In this document: positions 34,561 to 46,425 of the stretch, one piece after another
Layout: every line of letters begins with the position of its first letter
How positions within the stretch are numbered: the first letter of the stretch is position 1
Source of the DNA: Microcebus murinus
Taxonomy: Eukaryota > Chordata > Mammalia > Primates > Cheirogaleidae
Direction of reading: 5' to 3'
Length of the DNA: 64,000 bases
NCBI RefSeq assembly: GCF_040939455.1
Contig: NC_134108.1
Location: 10,507,501-10,571,500, forward strand
Program-made: the position numbers and the translations under genes
Notes under the pieces: model-generated
The model's input: the letters and a program-made list of their open reading frames with translations, nothing else
The model's database searches: none
Told to the model about the DNA's origin: nothing

Positions 34561-36040
34561 CAGGGACAAAACCTGCCCTAGTCCAACCCTCCTTGCAATT
34601 CTAATGAATTCCTTGAGGCCAGTGCCTTTGCATTTGCATTCTCAACTCCAGAGCTTTGCTACTTCGCAGGTGCTGCTGGGAAGGAAGGAGCCACGTGTTC
34701 TTGGCAATGGTAAGGGCTTCCATGGGGACAGCAGAACTGGGCAAGAATTACATGATGCAGCATGGACAAGCGAAAAAGCAGATCTGGCAGGAGAAAGTTT
34801 AGGTCCTGGTCAGGCAGCTTGCTATCTGTGCATGGGTAGGCAACTCGCCTGGCCAGTCTTGGGGCCCTCATCTGGGAAAAGGCAAGGACAGTGAAACTTC
34901 CCTCCATGGTGTTGAGGTAAGAAGTGACCATCTGGCATACTAGATAGTGGACCATAAATATTTGTTGAAGCTCAGAGTCTGCCATAATTTCACTCTGTTA
35001 TTGGTATGTGAGATAAATAGCCCTGTTACAAGGTTTTACCCTCCCAACACCATTTTTGCTGGAGACCTCACCCAGACTTCATCCTATCCCACTGCAAGTT
35101 CCAGATGAAAGGATGGGCTTCTGAAGGCCTCGAAGACCATTAGTGTCTACAGAGCACACCTCAAAGATGCTGGCTGAGAAAGGCAGATGGGTTCATTGGC
35201 ATAGGAAAATAATCTTTGGCCAGGAGAAAACCCACAAATTGGGCACCTTCAATGTGTTATGTATATATACCTGCATATGTTGGAGTAAATTCTACTTTCA
35301 GGAGTTTTTACTATAATGCTAGGTCAAATTCTCCCTTGTTGATAGCATTTTTTTTGAGCAAGTCCAAGGGCAGCTTTTGACCTGAGGTTATGAACCCATC
35401 ATTACAGAAAGTTTCAAAGTACCACGTTAGATCATTGTACCCTGGATTATGCTTATTTACACACTCTTGCTCTTTCTGTCTCTGTTTCTGTCTGTCTCTC
35501 TATATACATATGCATAAATATGCATATACAAAGAGATACTATTTATTTCACCTGCAATGAGTAAATTTTTAGGCTCTATAGGTTTATATTTCTTGGGCTT
35601 AATGTTGCATTAATGCATTTTTGTTTGCCTGAATGAGTTATTCCCAGCCCTTGCTTGAATCTGTTCATTAAGATTTCATGAAGTCAGCTCTTGATGAATT
35701 CACAAGCCAGAACTGCAACTTTCTCACTGTTTTTGTCGTGTTAAAAAAGCGCAGCACCAGCTTCTCATACTGGTGGATGGTGGAGATAAATCCTCCCACG
35801 CCAACTCATCACCTGGGGATGGCAGAACTCCTGCTGAATTTACACAAGTCCTTTATTATGTGAAGTGATTTGAGTGAAACAAATGGGTTATTTACTGTGC
35901 AGCACACTAAGAAGTGACTCTTTTAAAATGGTAAACATTACAGTACATCATATCTGGAAAGATTTTTTTGTTTTTGCCCTGTGTTTGTCTGAGATTTCCG
36001 CAGTTGATGTGAAAGTTGCAAATCCGAACGAAGCACAGAT
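34561..36040. other. Unique sequence, no gene seen
   Basis: Possible MIR-like traces near 34860-34960 ('GGGCCCTCATCTGGGAAAAG') but too diverged to call. No exon recognised. Confidence 0.3.
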
Positions 36041-36041
36041 T

Positions 36042-36050
36042 TTTTAAAAG
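36042..36050 (+). promoter_or_regulatory. TATA-like sequence upstream of candidate first exon
   Basis: TTTTAAAAG about 150 bp before the ATG at 36197. It would place a start of transcription near 36075. Weak evidence alone; listed because of the exon candidate. Confidence 0.15.
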
Positions 36051-36196
36051 GGAAAGTTAGAGAGAGGGAAAGTGAGAGCACCCCCAGGGATTTTTGGAGG
36101 ACTCGCACGGCACTGGTCTTGTTCCAGCTGAGAAGTTATTTTCAGGCATTTCTTCATTGAGGGCTTTGAAACCACAGCCATCGTGTTTGGAGGATC

Positions 36197-36242
36197 ATGG
36201 AAATACTGCTTTGTCTTCGGTTTTTAGCTTTTGGAGTTAAAG
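36197..36242 (+). CDS. Candidate first coding exon with signal-peptide-like sequence
   Basis: ATG at 36197 has an A at -3 and G at +4 (strong Kozak context) and an in-frame TGA 30 bases upstream at 36167. It encodes MEILLCLRFLAFGVK plus one base, then AAAG|GTAAAG, a good splice donor. The peptide is short and hydrophobic, as in a signal peptide core. An exon ending after the first base of a codon (phase 1) is the usual arrangement for signal-peptide exons of secreted and membrane proteins. Without splicing the frame stops at TAA after six more codons. I do not recognise the gene, and I found no matching downstream exon here. A chance arrangement is quite possible. Confidence 0.25.
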
Positions 36243-36569
36243 GTAAAGCACATAACTAAAAGCAGGATGCGGTGAATCATCACCAAGGCAGTAGTGATGG
36301 AAAATAACTTTACTTCAGTGAGATTAAGAAAGCTGGAGGAGGGAAAGGCCATGAGGACTTGCCATGCTGACCCGTGAGGAGGGTCTTCACCGTTCGCCAT
36401 GAAATACCTGGTTGAGTGTGACTCAACGTGGTGAACTGGACAAGAAGACCCAAGGAACTTCCTGACTATCTTCTCCATTGTCCCTGTCTTCCCTGACATG
36501 CTAAGTTCTATCACTTCCGGTAGGAATCTGTGTGTGGCCAATAAAACCAGTAACAGGTATATCACTTTA

Positions 36570-36775
36570 CTGAGTGAATACCAAAGATCGGGCATTGTCC
36601 ATATTTTTAAAGTTGTAAACATGTAACCCCTTGTAAGGCAGGTTTTATTATCACTCTTTACTTTGGGGAAACCAGATTTGGTAACACATGCCCGGTGAGT
36701 GGTAGGTCTAGGCTGTGAACTTGGGATTTCCTGACTTTCTGACGTTTTCCTCTACACTGTTGCACCATTGTAGTG
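36570..36775 (+). repeat. MIR SINE
   Basis: TTACTGAGTGAATACCAAAG, CGGGCATTGTCC, then 'GGTTTTATTATCACTCTTTA', 'CTTTGGGGAAACCAGATTTG' and the 'CTTGGGATTTCCTGACTTTC' 3' part follow MIR order. Very diverged. Confidence 0.6.
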
Positions 36776-36779
36776 TTTA

Positions 36780-37200
36780 GGATCCCAGCTCCGAAGCCAT
36801 AACAAAGAGACCTAAGGAGAAAGTTTGTTTCTCTCTTGCTAAACGGACCAGTGTAGGTCAGAGGGTTTTCCTCCACAAAGTCATCTAGGGATCCAGGCTG
36901 GCCCAGTGGCTCTGCTGTGCTCCTCCAGTCTGTGGCAAGTGTGCCCAAGAAGATGACCGAGGATATGAACAGATCAGTTCCACCTGAATCCCACTGCCTT
37001 GAAATCAAGTCGACCCGTAGCATCCATGGGGGCGAGGCATTGTGGCTTAGAGTTGGTGGTCAGGTGCCCAGGCAAAACCCAGAGGGTTCCCCGACAAAAA
37101 GGAACGGGGGAATGGATACTGGGAGACAACTGTCACCTCAGCGAAGGCACCCCACAGTGTCTCTGCCCCCCACAGTGGCGGAAGAATCAGTGCAGGAATA
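36780..37200. repeat. Unassigned old interspersed repeat
   Basis: 'GTTTGTTTCTCTCTTGCTAA', ACGGACCAGTGTAGGTCAGAGG, 'GGGATCCAGGCTGGCCCAGT', 'TGCCCAGGCAAAACCCAGAG' resemble a known mammalian repeat whose family name I cannot give safely. The two plus-strand frames here have no domain. Confidence 0.35.
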
Positions 37201-37734
37201 GCTGGGGCTTCAGCAAGAAAGGCACTGAAGAAACCAGAACTGAGGAAAGCTCCTGAATCCTGGATTTTAAGATGCTGCTTCTTTATGCTTGTCAAGAGCA
37301 GAGCATGATCTGGTCCCAAATTTCCATTTCACCTAAGTTAACTGGCTCTTTCGCATGACTTGCCCTTTCCTCATGAAACCCAGGAATTGGTCAGTGTCGG
37401 AGTGATGACTGTTCCAGCAGGTGGTACCAACGCTGTTCCTGGACCACTTTGTTTTCTGTTTTGGGGTCTTCTCAACAGGGCCACATACCTGCAAGCTGGG
37501 CCGCTTGGATGGTTCTAGACTTTCTATCTTGGCTTTGCTTCTGGAATACTTCTTTAGTTAACCCTCATTAGCTGACCCAGACTAAGCTTTTAAACACTCT
37601 CTGGAAGAGGGGTGATCCTGTGCTTAAACCCCTAGTTGTCGGCCCCATTTTCTTTTTTTTCTGCATTTATCATCTTTTGAATTTTAGGCTCATTTTAACT
37701 TCTAATTGTCCTCTGTTCTCCCAGCCTGATGAAG

Positions 37735-38290
37735 TACAAAGGTTTATTTGTTTATTCAGCACATTTAAAGAGCACCTACCACGTGCCGGGCGTTTTTGTA
37801 GGCATCGGGGATTCGCGTTTATAGAACAGAATGAAGTCACTGCTTTCACGGAGCTCACACCCCGGTGTGATGCATGGAGGTGGAGGCAGCTGGCAACAGA
37901 CAAGCAAACGTGCACATATACCACGTGTCACATGTGCCACTTGATGCATGCTACAGGGGAAAGCAGAGTAAGGCATAGAGTGTCTGTGATTTTGGTGGGG
38001 CTGGGTTATTTCAGACTAGTAGTCACGAGGGACTCACTGTCAACGTGACATTCACTGTGAGCAGAGACCAGAGAGAGCAAACCGCGCTGATGTCAGGGTC
38101 AAGGTGGATGCGAGGGGCAGTGAAGTCAATGTGCCGACAAAGGAAGGAAGAGAGGGGTGGAAGATGAAGTCAGAATTCATCAAAGATGTTATTAAGGCAA
38201 GGTAAAGAATTCAAATTTTATGGAGTGAGACAGGAAGCTATTCAAATATTTTGAGCAAGAAAGCAAAGAGATCTGCTTGCCATGCTTTGA
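37735..38290 (-). mobile_element. L2 LINE remnant
   Basis: Reversed L2 3' end ('GAGCACCTACCACGTGCCGG', 'CACTGCTTTCACGGAGCTCA') followed by reversed upstream sequence. The 142-codon plus-strand frame at 37620-38048 runs antisense through it and is not a gene. Confidence 0.7.
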
Positions 38291-38419
38291 GAAGTCACAC
38301 CCCCTCACTTCTGCTGTATTCTATTGGTCGCATACACCAGCTCCAATTCAATGGGAGGGCACCACACAGAGACCTGGATGCCAAGGAGCAAAGGTTATTG
38401 CGGGTCGTCTCGTAGGCTG

Positions 38420-40665
38420 GTTTGCACATGGGCATCCAATTATTCTAGTACCATTGGCTGAAGAAAACGATCCTTTCCCCATTGAATTGCATCATCACTC
38501 TTGTCAAAGTTAATTAGCTACGTATGCATAGGTTTATTATTGGACTTCCTATTCTGTACAATAGATCTATATGGTTAAATTACACCAATACCACATTGTC
38601 TTAAAGGAAGTGAGGAAATAAGGTAGTGTACGACTTACAACTTAATTCTTATTTTTAAAATTTTGGAGGTTAGTTTAGGTTCTTTGCATTACTCTCTATT
38701 TTTAGAATTAGCTTGTCAGGTTTTACAACAAACAGCCCAGGATTTTGATTGAGATTGCATTGAGCCTATGGATCAATTTAGGGAGAATTCACATTTTAAC
38801 ATTATTAACCCTGCTGGACCCATAAACATGATATAGTTTTATATTTGTTTAGATCTTTTCAAACATCTCATAGCCCTGCTTTGTAATTCACAAGTAAAAG
38901 TCTTTGCACATGTATTGTAAGTTGATCCCTGTTTTAAGGTTTTGACACTATTGTAGGTTTTTCTTCATTTCATTTTCCAAATCTGTATTGCTAGTGTATA
39001 GAAGTATGATTGAATTTTTATATTGATATTTTATCTTTTGATCTTACTAAACTCATTTATTAGTTCTCCTAACGTCTTTGTAGATTCATTCTTTAAAAAG
39101 ATTCTTGAGGATTTTGTATAAATACAATCATATTATATGTGAAGAAAAACAGTTTTACTTCATTTTTTCCAATCTGATGCCTTTTTTCCTTTTTCTTGCC
39201 CTATTACACTGATGTTCTCCAGTACAATGTTGAATATAGTTGTGAGAACAGAGTCTTACCTTGTTCCCAACCTTAAGAGAAAAGCTTTCAACCTTTTACC
39301 GTAAGTGTTGCACTAGGGATAGGATTTTTGTAAATATTCTTGTTCCTGTTGAGGAAATTCCCTCCTGTTCCTTGTTTACTGAGAGTTTTTATTATAAATG
39401 GACATGTGTCAAATTGTTTTGCTGCATCTATTGAAATGAAAATATATTTTTTCTTTTTTCAGTTTGTTGATATGGTGAATAAAAGTAATTTTAAAAAAAA
39501 GTTAATCTAACCTCTGATTCCTCAGATTAACCTCAGTTGGTCATAATATTTTGATTTTCCATTTACTGATGAGTTTATTTTTTTAGTAATTTTTAAAGCA
39601 TTTTTGCCACAATGTTTGTTGTACTACTGGCCTAGAATTTTCTTTTCTTGTAGTATCTTCATCTGGTTATGATACCAAGGCAGTGCTGGTTTTATAAAAT
39701 AGGTTGGAAAGTAGTCCAGCCTCTTCTATTTTCCAGAAAAGTGTCTGTAGAATTGCTTATTGCTTTTTTAAATGTTTGGTAGAATTTATCAATCAAATAA
39801 TCTGGACCTGGAGTTTCCTTTATGTGAAGATTTTAACCATAAATTCAATTTCTTCAATAGATCTAGAGCTAGTCAATGTATCTTATTTCTTTTTGAAGGA
39901 ACTTTGGTAGTTTGTATCTCTCAGGAATTTTTCCATTTCATCTAAATTATCTAATTTATTGGCATCGAATTGTTCATGATATTCTCTTATTATGGTTTTA
40001 AATCATGTGTAAACTATAGGAGTGTTCTTTCTTTAAGTCAGTAATTTTCAGTTTACTTAAGTTGGTAATTTTTGTCTTTTTTTCTTAATCACTCATTGGA
40101 GTTTTATCAGTTTTATTGATATTTCCATAAAACGCCAGCTTTCTGTCACTGATATTTTTGTATGGTTTTCTGTTTTCTATTGTATTTCACTCCATTTTTA
40201 TCTTTATTATTTCCTTTCTCCTGCTTACTTTGGGTTTTAATTGCCCTTCTTTTTTCCAATTTCTTTATGTATAAATAATTGAGTTTAGAGGTTTTTTAAA
40301 ATTTTCTGATAGAGGAATTTAATGCAATAAATTTCCCTCTAAACACTTTATTAGTTGTTTTCCACAAGTTTCGATGTGTTGATTTTTTCTTCATCTAGTT
40401 AAAAATAGTTTTCTAGTTTTTTGACTGGTTTTTAAAAATGTTCCAATATTAGGAAATTTTTCAGAAATCTGTCTTTTATTGATTTTTAATTTACTTTTAT
40501 GTAGTCAGATGACATGCTTTGTATTATTTTAAGCTTTGAAACTTTATTGAGTTTTGTTTTATGGTCCAGAATATGGTCGATCCTGAGGAATGTTTTATGT
40601 GCACTTAAAAAGAATGTGTTTTTTGCTGTTGGATGAAGAGTCCTACAAAATTTTAATTAGAAAAA
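38420..40665 (-). mobile_element. L1 LINE, antisense ORF2 segment
   Basis: Long AT-rich segment that reads as L1 ORF2 in reverse: 'GGGCATCCAATTATTCTAGT', 'CCATTGAATTGCATCATCAC', 'ATTGAGCCTATGGATCAATT', 'GAGAACAGAGTCTTACCTTG', 'GTGTCAAATTGTTTTGCTGC', 'CAGTTTGTTGATATGGTGAA', 'ATGGTCCAGAATATGGTCGA'. About 2.2 kb of reverse transcriptase and C-terminal coding sequence, full of stops. The longest single repeat in the window; dead. Confidence 0.9.
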
Positions 40666-40729
40666 AAAAAGTTAAAGTCTTGTTCAAGTAATTTATATCC
40701 TCTTTTCTTTTGTTTAATTGGTATGTCAA

Positions 40730-41500
40730 TTACCGAACAAATTACATGCTGTAAGAAAAAAGATTAGAGACTTTGAAAAAATAGCAACAGAAATTATTAA
40801 AAATAAACACACAGAGAACAAAAAGACCAAAAATGTATGTATATGTGTGTGGTGGTAGGGGGAATGTAGTGAGTGAAGAAAAAATATTTGAAAGAGTAAT
40901 ACCTGAAAAAAAATTCAATTGATGTAAACAAAAAATCTACAGATCCAGGAAGTTCAATGGATCCTAAACAGAAGACACATAAGAAAAAGTACAAAGGGCA
41001 TTTCATCACCAAATTTATGAACACAAGTGATAAGAAGACAATTTAAAAATCAGCCAGAGTTGAAAGACACATTTTGTACAGAGAAACAAAGAAAAGAATG
41101 ACAGCATATTTCATACTAGAAAACATATAGGCCATTAGACAATGGAAAGACATCTTTAAAGTGTTGGGGGTCAAACCTGTCAACTCAGAATTTTATATCC
41201 AGCAGAAATTCCTCTTAAAAATAAAAGCAAATTAAGGACTTTAAGACCAAAACAAAAGGTAAGAGAATTCATCACTGAAGACAAGCACTAAAAGAAATGT
41301 TTTAAAAAAACTTATCCAAGCATAAGGGAAATTATGCCAGATGATTAGAAGGACCTAAAGCAATTATTAGTGCCCCAAGTGGTAAATATGTGTGTCAACA
41401 TAAAAGGCACTTCACTCCTTATTTTAAAATTTCTTTAAAATGTAATCAATTGTCAAGACAAAAAACAATAACAATGTACTGTGGGATTTGTTATCTATGT
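40730..41500 (+). mobile_element. HAL1/L1 ORF1-like LINE fragment
   Basis: Sense ORF1-like sequence: 'CAGATCCAGGAAGTTCAATG', 'AATCAGCCAGAGTTGAAAGA', 'ATGACAGCATATTTCATACT', 'AGAATTTTATATCCAGCAGA' and 'AGAGAATTCATCACTGAAGA' match the HAL1 / old L1 ORF1 consensus in order. All frames broken. It abuts the antisense L1 but is oriented oppositely. Confidence 0.75.
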
Positions 41501-41639
41501 AGAGATAAAGTATATAATAATGCACAAAGAGGGGGTTAGAAGTGTGCTGTTGGAAGCTTCTTATATATCCAGGGTGGAGTATTGTTTGAAGGTACATGCT
41601 TATAAGTTAATAATGTATCGTGAACCAGTCCTGAGTAAT

Positions 41640-42705
41640 TTTCAGTTCAGGTATTTTCCTTCGTCTCTAGAGTTTCAATTTGTGTACGTTGCACGTGTCT
41701 TTTATTTTTCTCCTCCTCATGCTTATGTTTTTAAAAAAATATCTTTGAACATATTTTATGGCTTGTGGGCAAAGTAGTTGTCAGCCAAAGACTCCAGGTT
41801 GCCCTTTGCAGATCTTAGCTTTCTGTCCATGAAGCACCTTCTTTCTGAGGCTCAGTCCTACCATTCTGGCTGCTTTGGCCTTTCTTGACTCCCACCTCTA
41901 TCTCCGCACTCAGGAACACCACTGGCCCTAGGCTGCTAAGCCTGCTAAGCCTGTGCTGTGGCCTGGCTCTGCTTCCAGCATTAGGCCAGAACAGTTGCAA
42001 CAATCGCCTCGTTTCATTCTCTCTGAGATCACAGTCCAATGCTAATTGGTGCCCGGTGTTGGAGAAACACTGTTTCATGCATCTTGCTCATTAATATAGT
42101 TGTTTACAACAAGAGGGCAATTTGAGGAGTATGTGAGCTTTTATATGAGGAAGTGGAATCCCCCAAAGATTCTTCCATCTCCCCTGACACTGGAGTATGA
42201 TAGTTGCCACCTCTCTGTGCCCCCAAAGCTCTATGCTTACACTCCACCGTTACACACTGTATTTTAACTTAGAGTTTGCAGGTCCATATCTCCGTCTGGT
42301 CTCTAGACACATTGAAAGCAGTGGAGGCCTTATTTATCTTTGTGTTTTAAGACTTAGAATAATATCTGGCACACGAATGTTCTCAAAACTTTTTTTCAAA
42401 CTTTTTAGTCTTGTGACCCATTTTCTTGGATCCCTGGAACATGTGAGGTTGCAAAAATTATATGCAAACCAAGAATAGCAGCAATGGAGCACGTGTCTTC
42501 CCAATTCCCCTATCAGAGCCCACAGCCGATATTCAGTTTCTACTTTCACCAGGTTTCTACTTTTACCGGAGCCCACATGTGGCCTTGGACTCCTTCCTAA
42601 CGTGGTTCCAGTTATTTCCTGCCAATATGTATAAGTTCACTCTTATGCTGAAAGTTATTTATCATCCATGAGTTAGTATTGCCCTTTCCCAAGAATAGCA
42701 TTTTG
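41640..42705. other. Unassigned sequence, no gene seen
   Basis: No repeat or exon recognised. Several frames of 69-98 codons on both strands overlap one another and show no domain. Confidence 0.35.
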
Positions 42706-42711
42706 TTTTTT

Positions 42712-42975
42712 CAGTAAACACTTATATGGCACTTGCTATGTACTAGCATCATTCTGATCATCTGAAGTATTAACTACTTTATCTTTATTGCAATCGTGTG
42801 ATGTTAGATCTTGCATTATGTCCATTTTACAGATGTGGAAACTGAGGCACAGAAAGGCAAAGTGACTTGTCCAAGGTCACACAGCTATTAAGTGGTGGTG
42901 GTGGGGGGGGGAGGACATTACTCCAGAGAATCTGGCCCCTGAGTCCACACTCTTCTCCATTAGCACTCCTCCATG
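42712..42975 (+). repeat. MIR SINE
   Basis: Close to consensus: 'GGCACTTGCTATGTACTAGC', 'TCCATTTTACAGATGTGGAA', ACTGAGGCACAGAAAGGC, 'TTGTCCAAGGTCACACAGCT' and 'CTGAGTCCACACTCTTCTCC'. A GGTGGTGGTGGGGGGGGG expansion lies at 42893-42911. Confidence 0.95.
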
Positions 42976-43139
42976 GCCTAAAATGATTAAAATGCATCTC
43001 TTTATGAAGAAGCTACGAAAGTCAACACCTCCTTTCTGACAAGCAGCAGAAAGGAACAGGCTGAAGCAGATGCGACTTGGAATTTAAAGTACGCCGGGCC
43101 TCTTAGCACACAAGGGAACGATACCAATCTCCGTCTTGA

Positions 43140-43255
43140 TTTATTCCTTTAACAAATATCCATTCTGCCCTCTCGATGTTCCAGGCACTGCTGGGAAGGA
43201 AAAGCAAGCGTTGAGCCAAGTGAAGCACAAAACAGTTCCATCCTGCCAAGTGTCA
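43140..43255 (-). mobile_element. L2 LINE 3' end fragment
   Basis: 'TTATTCCTTTAACAAATATC', CATTCTGCCCTC and 'TTCCAGGCACTGCTGGGAAG' match the reversed L2 3' terminus. Confidence 0.55.
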
Positions 43256-43930
43256 CTTCAGACACACAAACAGTCGCTTTTATGAGAGCTCACCTTAATT
43301 CCTAGAACTGCCAGCTACAACAACAACAGATATATTTGATGTCCCTGGACAGGATTTTTTGGGAAACCAGAATGGCAAACGTGCTGGGACTACAGCCGGG
43401 AGGGACTGAGAGGAGCAGGGGTGACCTGCGTGTTCATTGCCCAACACGCATCGACTGTCTCGGTGCGTTCTTGGGCAAGGTGATCCTCCAGCCTCCTGCA
43501 GCTGTTTTCTAGGGCACCCCAATTGTGCCTGGTCCCCCACAATCCGCAGCAGAGAAGCAGCAACAGACTGAGCAGTGAGAGAGTTGAATAGCCTATGTAG
43601 CATTTTTGTCAGACAGAAGAATCAGAAAATACATAACACTTCTGCAACAGGGTGAGTAGCCCTCATCTTCTTTGGTGTGTTTTCTTGTTTGTTTGTTTTC
43701 AATACCTAGCTGCCCCAGAGGAATGGATTAAAAGAATACCGGAGCAATTTTATTCCTCCTTTCAGTAGTAGACAGCTCGGGTTCCATCGTGGGCGACTGG
43801 AACTCTTTGGATGAAAAGAGGCGGGAGATTTCTTCACTGGCATGTGGAGAACGGGCCAGTCAGCCCGACTCTGTACCCGAGTCACCCCTGGGTGCCCCAC
43901 AGAATTCTACAGAAATGCTGAACACAAATT
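43256..43930. other. Unassigned sequence, no gene seen
   Basis: No repeat recognised; moderately GC-rich with scattered CpG. No splice-flanked exon identified. Confidence 0.3.
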
Positions 43931-43937
43931 TAGACCA

Positions 43938-43958
43938 CATGCTTAATTATTAAGCATG
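43938..43958. promoter_or_regulatory. 21-bp palindrome with paired TAAT cores
   Basis: CATGCTTAAT-T-ATTAAGCATG: ten-base arms, perfect, around one T. The centre TTAATTATTAA offers two opposed TAAT homeodomain cores. A further GGTAATTATCC lies 1 bp downstream. Paired-type homeodomains bind such opposed cores; occupancy is inference. Confidence 0.4.
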
Positions 43959-44539
43959 GTAATTATCCAGGCTGATTGGGGGTGTGTCATATTGTTTGTC
44001 ATTGCCCAAGGTCATTCATGCCGTGCTGGGGGCCAGGGGAAGGAGCTGCTTCATCAGATACTTTGGAAAAATCTCATTTCACAGGAATTCTGCTTCTCAC
44101 TTCAAAGCCTATTAGATGCTATGTTTCTTAGCAGCCCCAGAGCAAAATATTGTCAGAACATACGTTTTTAATGGGTTGCTCTACTTTTCTTTGTTTTCCG
44201 GCACTGGAAAGTTTCCTGGGCGTGCTCGTGCTTTCTGAGGCCTGAGAGATTTTGTGGGGCAGAGTCTTTGCTTGAAGAACACACACTGACACCCTTTTCT
44301 CATTTTCCCCTGGCAACGGGGCTATGGACCACAAGGGAAGTAGAGGAAATCTCCAACACCCCCAGTGAGTGCCTTGGGTCTGGAACAGAACTCATGCTTC
44401 TAGAACTCAGGACAATCTCTTGGATTTTTAGGAAGTATGCCTTACTTGGCTTTGCCTTTCCAGACAAGTTAAAGTTAGGACTGATTATATACTCACATAT
44501 GTGCATAGAGAGGATGACTGGAGCCTAATTAGGTTTTGT

Positions 44540-44790
44540 TTTACATTTTAAGGGCAGAACATACACATGGCAAAACAACAACAACAACAAACAACAATAA
44601 AAACAAGAAGGACAACAGGGAATGGAAAATAATTTCTCTTTCAGAACCCAGCCCCTGATACCAGTTCTCTGCCTCAGAGATAAGCATTGTCAGTTTTTGT
44701 ATAATGGTTCACTTTTGCTCATATGAGCATATAGGGTATATATGAAATTTGACATTTTTTGTAAGTATGATTGCTTATTTCACACAAATG
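44540..44790 (-). mobile_element. L1 LINE 3' UTR fragment, antisense
   Basis: 'CCTCAGAGATAAGCATTGTC', 'CAGTTTTTGTATAATGGTTC' and 'TATTTCACACAAATGGATGT' match the reversed L1ME/L1M 3' UTR. An AAC-rich simple repeat at 44573-44605 lies inside. Confidence 0.55.
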
Positions 44791-44984
44791 GATGTAGACC
44801 TTGTTGGGAGAGTGGTGGTAGGGGTTCTTAGACAGGACCATTGGTTAAGAGGCTGTTCTACTTAGAAATGGGAGAAAACCTACTAGCTTGGATTTCATAA
44901 TTTTATACTGAAGGCCAAGATGGGGAAGAGGGGCTTCTAATAATTTTTGTGTGTCTACGATGCAACAGGCATCATGAAAAGAAT

Positions 44985-45160
44985 TTTATATACACAGGAC
45001 AGGCTACATAATTTGTGGGCTCCAGTGGGAAATAAAAAATGCAGGTCTCCTTGTTCAAAAATTAAGAATTTCAAGACCGGAGAGCAGATAAGGGCTTTCT
45101 AACATGGGGTGCTGTGTGGTGGCACAGGCTGCGTGCACTGTGTGTACATTTTCAGACTTG
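44985..45160. repeat. DNA-transposon-like repeat, family not assigned
   Basis: 'GGCTACATAATTTGTGGGCT', CCAGTGGGAAATAAAAAATGC, 'TCTCCTTGTTCAAAAATTAA', GAATTTCAAGACCGGAG matches a very common mammalian repeat that I recall only by sequence. Confidence 0.55.
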
Positions 45161-45434
45161 TCCATAAAATGACCTGACAATGTCAATATCATTGCCTTTA
45201 CTGTGCAGATGGAAAGCCAAGATTTAGACATTTCAATCCTCAATCTTCTTTGCAGTGCATTTACCTGTAGGATATCATGATTTGGAAATAGCATTTATAC
45301 CAAAACAATATGAGTTCCCTAAAGAAAGAAAATATTTGACCCTGATATTGGTCATCTGGACAATGTGAATTTTATATGTTAGAGCTGTTCCAACTTCCAG
45401 CTACCAGATGTCTGTAAAAATTCATAGCAGGCTA

Positions 45435-45565
45435 TTAAATTTAGCAGATCCTGTCTTAATTAGATTAGCTTTTGCACAGCACGATGGCAGAGTGTCTCTC
45501 TGATGGAGGGTTTATAAAGATTTCTGGTGGGAATTCTTTATGGAAGATGGAGTCTTTTATCCGCA
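45435..45565. promoter_or_regulatory. Homeodomain-site-rich block
   Basis: GTCTTAATTAGATTAGCTTTTGC (45453-45475) combines TTAATTAG with an overlapping GATTAG bicoid-type core; GCTATTAAATTTAGCAG lies 20 bp upstream. Non-repeat. Function is inference. Confidence 0.25.
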
Positions 45566-45569
45566 GAGA

Positions 45570-46425
45570 CTGACGAATAGGAAAAAAAAATACCCCACCT
45601 CATAATAGTATAAAAATGTGGTCATGGTGTGTCAAAGCAGAAACATGGGTCTTTATTTCATTGATGTTTCCTTTTTATTTGGCTTAAGAACAGGGATTTT
45701 TGGGGGATAAAGACGGGGGAGGGGTGTTCAAAACGACCAGCTAAGAAAATAGCATACGGAAGGTGAAAAACTAGGAGGAAATTCTTGTTGTCAAATCCTC
45801 CAATAAATCGAGCACCAAAGGAGTGCTCAGCATTCAGTTGCCTGTTAGTGCATGAGTTATTTATTTTTTTCTTTTCAGACAGGAAACAAAAGTGCACAGT
45901 TTGTCTTGAGCTAGTCTTACGTGATTAAACTCAGCATCTAGCCTCTCTCCCCATTAAAGGTCGCTAAAAAAAGCTCACACGACACAAAACCAACAGCCCA
46001 AAGCTGCCTCTTTATTTCGCCCTCTCTATTCTGCCACGGGCAGACGACCCAACCTGCAGTGTTTGGTGGAAATATGACTTGTTTATCGACCTGGGTACAT
46101 ATATGAGGACAGGAGTGCTGAGCAGCTCTTCTCACTGGGCACCTGGTGGGTAGGCTACTCCATAAAGCAAATGGAAGTGGGTGATTTTTCTTGTCATATG
46201 ATTCACCAGCTGAAAGGGCATGTTCATGCAAAGACCTTCTTCCCTCAGTCTGTGGAGAGAGACACCCAGAGGACAAAAAGAGAAAAAAAGGATAAGGGTT
46301 TGTTTCCACCTCACCACCTCCCTGCTGGTGGGCAGGAGGGGAATTTGGGTTTTGCAGACCCCCAAAGCACAGGGACACATGACGCTGGGAGCACTGGCGG
46401 CTGCAAGAAAAAAATGGCCCATCAT
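45570..46425. other. Unassigned sequence, no gene seen
   Basis: Open frames on both strands at 45938-46494 (up to 146 codons) overlap and show no domain or splice context. No repeat recognised. Confidence 0.35.
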
